Below, piece after piece: positions 1-5,387 of a stretch of 6,901 bases of DNA (position 1 is the first letter of the stretch; every line of letters begins with the position of its first letter). A program made the translations under genes and the position numbers. The notes under the pieces are model-generated. The model was not told where the DNA came from and did no database searches. It saw nothing but the letters and a program-made list of their open reading frames with translations. The DNA comes from an uncultured Tidjanibacter sp. (GTDB lineage Bacteria > Bacteroidota > Bacteroidia > Bacteroidales > Rikenellaceae). The stretch is taken from positions 1 through 6,901 of the forward strand of contig CAKUKW010000110.1 in NCBI GenBank assembly GCA_934663885.1, given 5' to 3'.

Positions 1-13
1 ATAATTTGAATCT

Positions 14-131
14 GCTCTCGCTCCGCAGCGTCGGCTGGAACCAAAATGTCTCCGTTTTTAGCGGCTTTTAGTCTCCGATTTTTTAACGCTCTCTCGCACG
101 TCGGTTACTGAAAAACCAATTTGATGTCTCC
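14..131. repeat. degenerate two-copy direct repeat at the left edge
   Basis: Read on the minus strand, two stretches of roughly 40-45 bases (131 to 88, and 53 to 14) share the same ordered blocks: GGAGACAT, then TTGGTT, then CCGAC, then a GAGAG-rich end. Short insertions and deletions separate the blocks. A third GGAGAC copy sits between them (76-71). On the plus strand the GTCTCC hexamer therefore occurs at 48-53, 71-76 and 126-131. The last copy touches the stop codon of the neighbouring lipoprotein gene. No reading frame crosses the whole region. It may be a decayed repeat family member or the remains of a duplicated coding fragment; the sequence alone does not decide. Confidence 0.45.
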
Positions 132-574
132 TAAATCCAGTTACAACACAATGTTAATTTATAAGAATAATCTTGTGTCCGTATATTTAAGGTTACAGGA
201 TTACCGTAAGACGCTTTATACGCTTTTATTATAATGGTAGTTTCCCCCGCACTACCACGAGAAGGAGTAATTAAAAAGTTCCCTATATAACCTCCTTCGC
301 TGATCTCATTCTCTAACTTCCAGTCATACTTAGACTTAAAGACTAGTTCAACGGGAAGCCCTGCGAGTAACTCCTGGTTTCCATCGAGATTAAGCACCCA
401 TACAGGCCCGTTCGGCGACCATAATTTATCCAACCTCCCTTCGGAATTCTTAGTGGTAAGGATTTGAAAGTCCTCACTGTAATCCCACTTTTTTCCCTGG
501 CTACAACTTGCCGTACCAAAAAGAGTTACAAGTACTACAAACAACCGTACCCACGATTTTTTCTTTTCTTCCAT
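131..574 (-). CDS. small hypothetical lipoprotein, possible BACON-like domain
   Basis: A 147-residue protein that I do not recognise as a named gene. It has a basic N-terminus (EEKKKSWVR), a hydrophobic core at residues 11-20 and a lipobox-like GTASC with Cys24 as the likely lipidated residue, so it should be processed by Lgt and signal peptidase II and end up in the cell envelope. Residues about 75-143 resemble a BACON-type immunoglobulin-like fold: a beta strand, a Trp (W85), a TPSRGSAGE turn (103-111), then alternating strands. BACON domains usually close with a V-x-Q strand, whereas this one ends in an odd CCNWI with paired Cys143 and Cys144. No surface-export acidic patch follows Cys24. 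The gene stands alone on the minus strand, divergent from lgt, and is visibly more AT-rich than lgt or dnaX. The ATG at 574 is preceded by an AT-rich leader without a Shine-Dalgarno sequence. The lipoprotein call is firm; the BACON call is inference. Confidence 0.78.
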   Translation of the reverse strand: MEEKKKSWVRLFVVLVTLFGTASCSQGKKWDYSEDFQILTTKNSEGRLDKLWSPNGPVWVLNLDGNQELLAGLPVELVFKSKYDWKLENEISEGGYIGNFLITPSRGSAGETTIIIKAYKASYGNPVTLNIRTQDYSYKLTLCCNWI

Positions 575-817
575 GTCATAATGTTTTAGTGATTAAACAA
601 TGCAACACAGAAAGCGTGGAGTATGTAAACCCGTTCGAAACGACAGGCTCTGGTAAGCCCTAACAGTCAAACAAGCAACAACCCCACGCCGATATTTGAA
701 TTTTCAAATATGATGCGTGAAAGCAGATAGCTTATCCTCACTGTTATTGAATTTACCAGATTCGTCGTTTGAGAATACAGCTACACACTTCCTATGTGTA
801 TGTCCTTAGCGGACTCT
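575..817 (-). other. long untranslated leader or small RNA region upstream of the lipoprotein gene
   Basis: If the promoter at 848-818 is used, transcription would start near 811 and run about 235 nt before the lipoprotein ATG. On the minus strand I find no ATG in this stretch except one just before the gene itself, so it is unlikely to encode a peptide. It contains several perfect small dyads: GTCC/GGAC (802-805 with 811-814), TACACA/TGTGTA (782-787 with 795-800), the large dyad at 685-719, and GGCT/AGCC (646-649 with 656-659). This could be a structured leader, an attenuator or an independent small RNA. The plus-strand frame across 769-969 shows no protein-like features. Confidence 0.35.
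685..719. repeat. large inverted repeat in the divergent control region
   Basis: A perfect 9-bp dyad ATATTTGAA / TTCAAATAT (692-700 and 703-711) with a 2-base centre is enclosed by a second perfect pair, CACGC / GCGTG (685-689 and 715-719). It lies between two divergently transcribed genes, about 110 bases upstream of the minus-strand lipoprotein start. This position suits an operator for a dimeric regulator. As RNA from the minus strand it would also form a hairpin inside the leader. No run of T follows on either strand, so it is not a typical terminator. Confidence 0.55.
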
Positions 818-848
818 CAAAAGTAGTTAATTCTAGAAGAACGACAAA
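818..848 (-). promoter_or_regulatory. Bacteroidota-type promoter facing the lipoprotein gene
   Basis: On the minus strand a -33 element TTTG (848-845) is followed by exactly 19 bases and then TACTTTTG (825-818), a perfect match to the Bacteroidota consensus TTTG-N19..21-TAnnTTTG. Transcription would begin near 811, leaving a leader of about 235 nt before the lipoprotein ATG at 574. All conserved positions match, which makes it the best promoter in the window. Its use has not been tested. Confidence 0.6.
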
Positions 849-955
849 GACTTTGATTTTTTCCATAACAGTTTCCAAACACTTATTAAAACCGGTACCC
901 TCAAGAACAACTTCCGCGAACCATATCCGGCGGAGACCGCAATTCGGTAAAATAA

Positions 956-987
956 TTTTCGTTTTCTGACCTTTTTTAATATCTTTG
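956..987 (+). promoter_or_regulatory. Bacteroidota-type promoter for lgt
   Basis: TATCTTTG at 980-987 is a perfect TAnnTTTG -7 element. A T-rich segment at 956-961 (TTTTCG) sits at about the right distance to serve as an imperfect -33 element. The predicted start near 993 gives a leader of about 60 nt that ends in an A-rich stretch just before the lgt ATG. It probably drives lgt and the genes downstream. Confidence 0.5.
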
Positions 988-1051
988 GAAGTTAATGGCG
1001 CCGTTCCGTAAACATGGAAGCGGTAGCCCCCGAAAATAAAAAACAGTAATT

Positions 1052-1972
1052 ATGAATAGATTTCTCGCGGTAGTTTGGGATTTCGATCCTGTATTTTTCA
1101 GCATAGGTAATTTCGAGGTACGCTATTACGGCGTCCTCTGGGCGGGAGCAATCCTCGTCGGGGCCATTTTCTTTTACAGGTTCTGCAAACGGGAGGGCCT
1201 GCCTTCGAAATACGCCGATTCGATTTTCCTCTGGGGTGTTCTCGCCACCATCATAGGCGCGCGCCTCGGGCACTGCTTTTTCTATGAACCGGCCTACTAC
1301 CTCGAACACCCCCTCGAAATATTCAATATCCGCAAAGGCGGACTCGCCAGTCACGGAGCCGCAATCGGGCTTCTTGTAGGACTGTGGGGATTTTCGCGAA
1401 GGAATAAACTGCCCTACCTCTGGCCCCTCGACCGCATAATGATACCCGTGGGGATAGGGGGCGCAATGATCAGGTTAGGCAACCTGCTCAACTCCGAAAT
1501 ATACGGCGGGCCGACAACCCTACCTTGGGGATTCGAATTTATCCGAGACCCCGAATGGGCCAGGCCGTTAGCCGAAGGCGGGGGCGGAGCGTTGCCGGCG
1601 CACCCCACACAGATATACGAAGCGCTTTTCTATCTTCTTACCTTCGGACTCCTGTGCTGGATGTACTACAAGAAAGATTACGGAAGGCGCTATCCGGGAG
1701 TTATGTTCGGGGTGGGCCTCATAGGTATATTCCTTTCGCGGTTCCTGCTCGAATTCATCAAGAGGCCGCAGGTGTCTTTCGAGGAGACAATGTTCCTCAA
1801 CATGGGCCAGTGGCTCAGCCTTCCGTTCATTATCCTCGGCATAGTGATGATATGGTACGGTTTCAACCACCCGAAGATTGCCCTGCCTGACGGCAAGGCC
1901 AAACAGGCGCACGTGCTCAAGAAAGAGATAGAAGCGCAGAAAACCGCTAAAACGGCTAAAAAACAGGCCTGA
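1052..1972 (+). CDS. lgt: phosphatidylglycerol:prolipoprotein diacylglyceryl transferase
   Basis: The 306-residue protein is Lgt, the inner-membrane enzyme that moves diacylglycerol from phosphatidylglycerol onto the lipobox cysteine of prolipoproteins. Visible family hallmarks are the RKGGLASHG block (94-102) with the essential His (His101), the signature G-x-x-x-R-x-G-N-x-x-N-S-E-x-Y-G at 137-152 (Arg141, Asn144, Asn147, Glu149), HPTQIYE (184-190), and the conserved RFLLEFIKRPQ segment (230-240) followed by MGQWLSLP (251-258). Several hydrophobic helices surround these, as expected for a polytopic enzyme. The C-terminus (about 281-306) is a Lys/Ala-rich tail, slightly longer than in many homologues and expected to be cytoplasmic. 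The ATG at 1052 follows an A-rich leader without a Shine-Dalgarno sequence. It is the first gene of the likely lgt / HU-SPOR / dnaX transcript. Confidence 0.97.
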   Translation: MNRFLAVVWDFDPVFFSIGNFEVRYYGVLWAGAILVGAIFFYRFCKREGLPSKYADSIFLWGVLATIIGARLGHCFFYEPAYYLEHPLEIFNIRKGGLASHGAAIGLLVGLWGFSRRNKLPYLWPLDRIMIPVGIGGAMIRLGNLLNSEIYGGPTTLPWGFEFIRDPEWARPLAEGGGGALPAHPTQIYEALFYLLTFGLLCWMYYKKDYGRRYPGVMFGVGLIGIFLSRFLLEFIKRPQVSFEETMFLNMGQWLSLPFIILGIVMIWYGFNHPKIALPDGKAKQAHVLKKEIEAQKTAKTAKKQA

Positions 1973-2029
1973 AAGTAGTCCGCGTGCGGATCATTGGTCA
2001 GGCTTATTTATAATAAAAACCGACAGCTT

Positions 2030-2965
2030 ATGAATACGGTCCCGAAAATAGTTTACGATAAGCTGGCTTCGGGAGGAGGAATATTCCTTCCCGGGATAGG
2101 GTCCCTCTATATCGAGCGCGACCCGGCCAGGTTCGTTTCCAAAAGGGAAATGAAACCGCCCCATAACAGGATAGTATATTCCGGCAGGCAAAATCCGTCG
2201 CTGGAATCCGTCGTCGACATACTCGCGCGTACGGAAGAAGCGGGTACGAAAAACGCAGCCCAGTGCTATGCCCAGTGGCTCGAAGAAGCGCGCGGCGACC
2301 GGGGTTTCGTCGAGATCAACGGCGTGGGGGTCATAAAGAATAATTTCTTTTATCCGTCGGTCGGCCTGTACGAAAGGCTGAATCCGCTGGGAAGTAAAAA
2401 TATACAGCTTCGCAGGCATAAGAAAAATTCCCATCTGTGGCTGATAGCAATCGTGGCTCTCATGGCAGTGGCGGCTATCGTGCTTTTCATCGTCGCCGCG
2501 GCCAACAGGAATTCGCAGCGGAACGCCATAATCGAAAGGATGGAAACTGTTATATCGGGCGGCCATTACGAAGACGACACCTATACCGGCCAAGAAGAAG
2601 ATGTCACGCAGTCAGGTCAAACCTCCCGCGACGACCGGAGTGAAGAAAACAGCAGGACAGCGGAAAAAGAAACCGCGGTTGAAAATGCCGCCGGTGAGCC
2701 GAAAAAAACAGTGACGCCGGCGGTAGCGGCGGCTAATCCCACATACCATGTTGTCGCCGGAGTATTCGATACACGGCGCAACGCGGAAAAATGTGTCCGG
2801 GAAGACCCGCTGAAGATAGGTAGCGCCAATTATAAGATCTACTCTTACAAAGGCGGCAGATATATGGTTTCCGCATTCGAGACTATAGACAAAGCCTCTG
2901 CCGATAACCGCCGGAGGGAATTGAGGAAATACAAGTCCGACATCTGGGTTTACACAAAAAAATGA
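2030..2965 (+). CDS. membrane-anchored HU-like (HU-CCDC81-type) and SPOR domain protein
   Basis: With the ATG at 2030 the product has 311 residues. A TTG at 1994 would add 12 residues, but it would shorten the gap to lgt, and the added residues do not look domain-like. Residues 1-115 resemble the bacterial HU-CCDC81-type domains found in Bacteroidota, with the GGGIFLPGIGSLYIER turn (15-30). A basic RRHKK patch precedes one transmembrane helix (about 136-158), which predicts an N-in, C-out topology. A low-complexity acidic/Thr linker (180-236) leads to a C-terminal SPOR domain (about 238-310: YHVVAGVF, RNAEK, GRYMVSAF). SPOR domains bind denuded septal peptidoglycan, so the protein probably sits at the division site with its HU-like part in the cytoplasm. 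It starts 57 bases after lgt and is probably co-transcribed with it. Whether the HU-like domain binds DNA is unknown. Confidence 0.88.
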   Translation: MNTVPKIVYDKLASGGGIFLPGIGSLYIERDPARFVSKREMKPPHNRIVYSGRQNPSLESVVDILARTEEAGTKNAAQCYAQWLEEARGDRGFVEINGVGVIKNNFFYPSVGLYERLNPLGSKNIQLRRHKKNSHLWLIAIVALMAVAAIVLFIVAAANRNSQRNAIIERMETVISGGHYEDDTYTGQEEDVTQSGQTSRDDRSEENSRTAEKETAVENAAGEPKKTVTPAVAAANPTYHVVAGVFDTRRNAEKCVREDPLKIGSANYKIYSYKGGRYMVSAFETIDKASADNRRRELRKYKSDIWVYTKK

Positions 2966-3008
2966 CAGCTGCCGTGAAAAGGGGAATTTTGATGCAGGGA
3001 AAAACGTT

Positions 3009-3054
3009 AGTTTAGGCCGGGCTTTAACATTCAGTATCCGCCCGGAAGTTTAGG
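3009..3054 (+). promoter_or_regulatory. hairpin bracketed by a repeated octamer before dnaX
   Basis: A perfect 6-bp stem CCGGGC / GCCCGG (3017-3022 and 3040-3045, 17-base loop) is flanked on both sides by the octamer AGTTTAGG (3009-3016 and 3047-3054). It sits in the 100-base gap just before the dnaX ATG. It could modulate readthrough or dnaX translation. The first octamer overlaps TAGTTTAG (3008-3015), a 7-of-8 fit to a TAnnTTTG box, with a TTTG at 2988-2991 that is slightly too close, so a weak internal promoter is possible. Confidence 0.3.
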
Positions 3055-3065
3055 ATAATCATTCA

Positions 3066-4925
3066 ATGGACAATTTCATAGTTTCAGCAAGGAAATACCG
3101 TCCCGCGACATTCGTTTCCGTCGTGGGCCAGCAACATATTACATCCACACTAAAGAATGCCATCGCCCGCAACCAGTTGGCGCATGCATACCTTTTCTGC
3201 GGCCCCAGGGGCGTAGGCAAAACGACCTGCGCGCGCATTTTCGCAAAGGCTATAAACTGCCTGGACCCGAAAGACAACGAGGCGTGCGGGCAGTGTGAAT
3301 CGTGCCGCAATTTCAACCACGGCAGGAGTTTCAACATCCATGAGCTCGACGCAGCTTCGAACAACTCCGTGGACGACATCCGCGCACTGACCGAGCAGGT
3401 ACGTATACCGCCACAGATAGGCCGCTACAGCGTCTATATCATCGACGAGGTCCACATGCTGTCGGCTTCGGCATTCAACGCTTTCCTCAAGACCCTTGAG
3501 GAACCGCCGGCGCACGCGGTATTCATCCTTGCCACAACCGAAAAGCACAAGATCATACCCACGATACTCTCCCGATGCCAGATATACGACTTCAACCGTA
3601 TAAGGGTGGAGGACAGCGTGGAATACCTCAAATACATCGCGGGGCAGGAAGGGATTTTCTATGACGACGAATCACTCAACCTCATCGCCCGCAAAGCCGA
3701 CGGAGGTATGCGCGACGCGCTGTCGATGTTCGACAAGGCGGTGGCTTTCTGCGGGAACGGGCTCCGCTTCAAGGAGGTGGCCAGGACGCTCAACATTCTC
3801 GACTACGACGTCTATTTCTCGATACTCGGCAGCATAAACGCGGGGGATTACAAAAGCGCCCTGAGGACGTTCGACGAAGTGCTGCGCGCCGGCTTTTCAG
3901 GCCAGACTTTCGTGGCTGGGCTTAACGATCACCTGCGCGACCTGCTGCTGGCAAAAGATCCGGCAACATTACCGCTCCTGGAGTCAACCGGAACCCTCCT
4001 GGAAAGGTATAAGGATCAGGCTTCGCGCCTCGATACTGCGTTTCTATTCGATGCCATATCCCTGCTGTCCGCGGTTGACAACAGCTTCAAAACAGCTACC
4101 AACCAGAGGCTGCATGTCGAACTTGGGCTTATGAGACTGGCCGGAATGGGACAAAAAAAAAATAGTTTAGAGAGCGAAACACCCGCGCTACCGGAACTCC
4201 AAAAAACGACGGCCGAAACGGATACTCTTGATAAAGGAATCATTAGCCGGGGAAATATAAAAACGCCGCCTGTTTCCCATGCTGTAAGTGAGCCCGGTGA
4301 AAAATCGTCCGAGGAAGTACGGCAGTCTGCCGATACAAATACCGGAACGGTTAAAAAAGAGGAATTCGCGGCGGCCACCAGGCTGGAAAAAACACCGGAC
4401 GAAACCCCGTTGGAAAAGCATGTTCCGGAGGCAACGTCCGGAGAGGACAAAAAAAAGAGCGGTAAAAGCGTGTCAGGAGTCAAGATAAACGCCATACTCA
4501 AAAACGGCGGTGGTAGAACGGCCCAGGGAGCGGCATCATCCCACGCGCCCGCCGGGGATGAAACCCCCGATACCGAATTCGACGCCAAAGCTACGGCGGC
4601 GAAAGAAGAATTTATAGCCGCGATGGAACGCAAGCGGCCCCGCTATGCCACGGCGCTCGGCAGTATGACAATATATGGCAATACAATAAAGGTTACGGTG
4701 GGAAACGAATTATTGAAAGACGATATGGTGCAGCACCAGAAAGAGATAATCGATCTTCTGCGCAGGCTTTCGGGCATAACCGGTCCCATCGAAATGGAGG
4801 TAACCGTAACGGAAGAAAAAACGGCAGTGCGCCCTATAAAGCCGGAGGATAAGCTCAACCACCTCCGGGCAAAGAATCCGCTGGTCGACGCTCTTCGTAA
4901 AGAGTTGGGCCTGGAGATAGAATAG
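3066..4925 (+). CDS. dnaX: DNA polymerase III subunits gamma/tau
   Basis: The 619-residue clamp-loader ATPase loads the sliding clamp onto primed DNA and, as tau, tethers the polymerase cores and helicase. Visible motifs are Walker A GPRGVGKTT (46-54), the zinc-binding Cys65, Cys74, Cys77 and Cys80, Walker B with IIDE (125-128), sensor 1 ATTEKHK with the SRC arginine-finger motif (156-171), and sensor 2 GGMRDALSM (213-221). The collar domain runs to about 360. A charged, low-complexity tau-specific linker spans about 363-505. A folded C-terminal part (about 506-619) ends in HLRAKNPLVDALRKELGLE, as in other Bacteroidota tau proteins. The ATG at 3066 lies directly before the conserved start (FIVSARKYRPATF). 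An A10 run falls exactly where the collar ends, with stops in both alternative frames, so a short gamma form is plausible. Confidence 0.97.
   Translation: MDNFIVSARKYRPATFVSVVGQQHITSTLKNAIARNQLAHAYLFCGPRGVGKTTCARIFAKAINCLDPKDNEACGQCESCRNFNHGRSFNIHELDAASNNSVDDIRALTEQVRIPPQIGRYSVYIIDEVHMLSASAFNAFLKTLEEPPAHAVFILATTEKHKIIPTILSRCQIYDFNRIRVEDSVEYLKYIAGQEGIFYDDESLNLIARKADGGMRDALSMFDKAVAFCGNGLRFKEVARTLNILDYDVYFSILGSINAGDYKSALRTFDEVLRAGFSGQTFVAGLNDHLRDLLLAKDPATLPLLESTGTLLERYKDQASRLDTAFLFDAISLLSAVDNSFKTATNQRLHVELGLMRLAGMGQKKNSLESETPALPELQKTTAETDTLDKGIISRGNIKTPPVSHAVSEPGEKSSEEVRQSADTNTGTVKKEEFAAATRLEKTPDETPLEKHVPEATSGEDKKKSGKSVSGVKINAILKNGGGRTAQGAASSHAPAGDETPDTEFDAKATAAKEEFIAAMERKRPRYATALGSMTIYGNTIKVTVGNELLKDDMVQHQKEIIDLLRRLSGITGPIEMEVTVTEEKTAVRPIKPEDKLNHLRAKNPLVDALRKELGLEIE
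4152..4170 (+). other. candidate slippage site in dnaX (A10 run with flanking out-of-frame stops)
   Basis: Ten consecutive A (4153-4162) encode the end of Gln363, Lys364, Lys365 and the start of Asn366. Gaining one A, or a -1 ribosomal shift, makes TAG at 4163-4165 the next codon (366-residue product). Losing one A, or a +1 shift, reaches TAG at 4168-4170 (367-residue product). Either product keeps the AAA+ and collar domains and drops the tau tail, which is what a gamma subunit is. Thermus thermophilus dnaX is known to make gamma by transcriptional slippage on an A9 run. I see no strong stem-loop directly downstream, which favours transcriptional over ribosomal slippage. Confidence 0.55.
4451..4465 (+). 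other. second candidate -1 frameshift heptamer in dnaX
   Basis: The heptamer A AAA AAG (4451-4457) is in the same phase as the frameshift heptamer of E. coli dnaX. After a -1 shift the ribosome would read GAG CGG and then stop at TAA (4463-4465), giving a 466-residue product. A purine-rich GGAGAGG at 4440-4446 sits a few bases upstream, where E. coli has a stimulatory Shine-Dalgarno-like element. Downstream only weak pairing is visible, and Bacteroidota ribosomes use Shine-Dalgarno pairing little. The site is therefore less convincing than the A10 run. Confidence 0.35.
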
Positions 4926-4927
4926 GG

Positions 4928-4980
4928 CCGGGAATGGAAAATCATCTTCCGGATTAGCCACTACAAAATTTTATAGTTGG
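4928..4980 (+). repeat. two imperfect dyads between dnaX and its terminator
   Basis: CCGG-G-AA / TTCCGG (4928-4934 with 4947-4952, one bulged G) is followed by an imperfect palindrome with CCA, CTA and AAAATTTT, then TAG and TTGG (4958-4980). The second directly abuts the terminator hairpin, so three potential hairpins lie in tandem within 90 bases of the dnaX stop codon. They may protect the 3' end of the message or assist termination. Confidence 0.35.
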
Positions 4981-5035
4981 ACACACAAAGGGACGCATAA
5001 TACGTCCCTTTGTGTGTATAATAATGCCTTTATTT
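4981..5035 (+). terminator. terminator hairpin after dnaX
   Basis: A perfect 15-bp stem, ACACACAAAGGGACG paired with its complement (4981-4995 and 5003-5017), encloses the 7-base loop CATAATA. An AT-rich stretch with TTTATTTTA (5029-5037) follows instead of a clean T-run. The stem is by far the strongest in the window and marks the end of the lgt / HU-SPOR / dnaX transcript. The lack of a tight U-tract leaves open that it acts partly as an mRNA-stabilising 3' end. Confidence 0.75.
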
Positions 5036-5037
5036 TA

Positions 5038-5387
5038 CATTGCAACTTAATTATAATGATTATCTTGCAAGAGATGAAGAGAGTTTTTACAAGCAAATAT
5101 GTGTGAGGAAATCAACATGCATGCCTCTATGGCATGAATTATCCGTAATATTAAAAAACCCTGCTTAAGCCTGCAAAGGGATTAATAAATTTTATTATTA
5201 CTTCAGTTATTCGGTTTGTCGTTGCGCTTCGAAACGATAGCCCCATTGAATACCGCCGGTTTTAAAGGACCCGCCCGTTCATGTGTTTTAGAATGTAAGT
5301 CATATATAATTATATTGACTAAACGGTGAAAATAAGCCGAACGCGCACCTGTAAAAGCAGTAGGCATCACGCTAAATAAATACCATT
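5038..5387 (+). other. AT-rich non-coding region before the second lipoprotein gene
   Basis: No protein-coding frame of useful length is seen here. Visible structure includes a perfect hairpin CATGCC-TCTAT-GGCATG (5120-5136), the palindrome TAATAAA-T-TTTATTA (5183-5197) and the 12-bp palindrome ATATAATTATAT (5304-5315). A weak promoter candidate is TATATTG at 5311-5317, one T short of TAnnTTTG, with a TTTTAG about 20 bases upstream (5286-5291). No perfect Bacteroidota promoter was found for the following gene. Its ATG follows the A-rich CTAAATAAATACCATT leader. Confidence 0.35.

Noticed and set aside
3..71. open plus-strand frame at the left edge ending at TAG (69-71), with a beta-barrel-like final F
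   Set aside because: It is only 22 codons, lies in the degenerate repeat, and matches the outer-membrane C-terminal pattern poorly.
634..643. TTCGAAACGA also present at 5228-5237, upstream of the other lipoprotein
   Set aside because: It is a ten-base match built on the common TTCGAA palindrome, in different orientation and distance relative to the two genes, and is likely chance.
769..969. 66-codon plus-strand frame starting at TTG in the divergent gap
   Set aside because: It has a TTG start with no suitable leader, a composition unlike a protein, and it overlaps the minus-strand promoter. The region is better read as regulatory.
1991..2593. 200-codon open frame on the minus strand over the HU-like/SPOR gene
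   Set aside because: It is fully antisense to a gene with recognisable domains and has no protein family features.
4016..4633. 205-codon open frame on the minus strand inside dnaX
   Set aside because: It is antisense to a certain gene, Ser/Ala/Phe-rich in the way expected from the complement of dnaX, and shows no domain or leader.
5074..5106. 10-codon frame MKRVFTSKYV after the dnaX terminator
   Set aside because: It is too short, has no promoter or attenuator arrangement, and is expected by chance.
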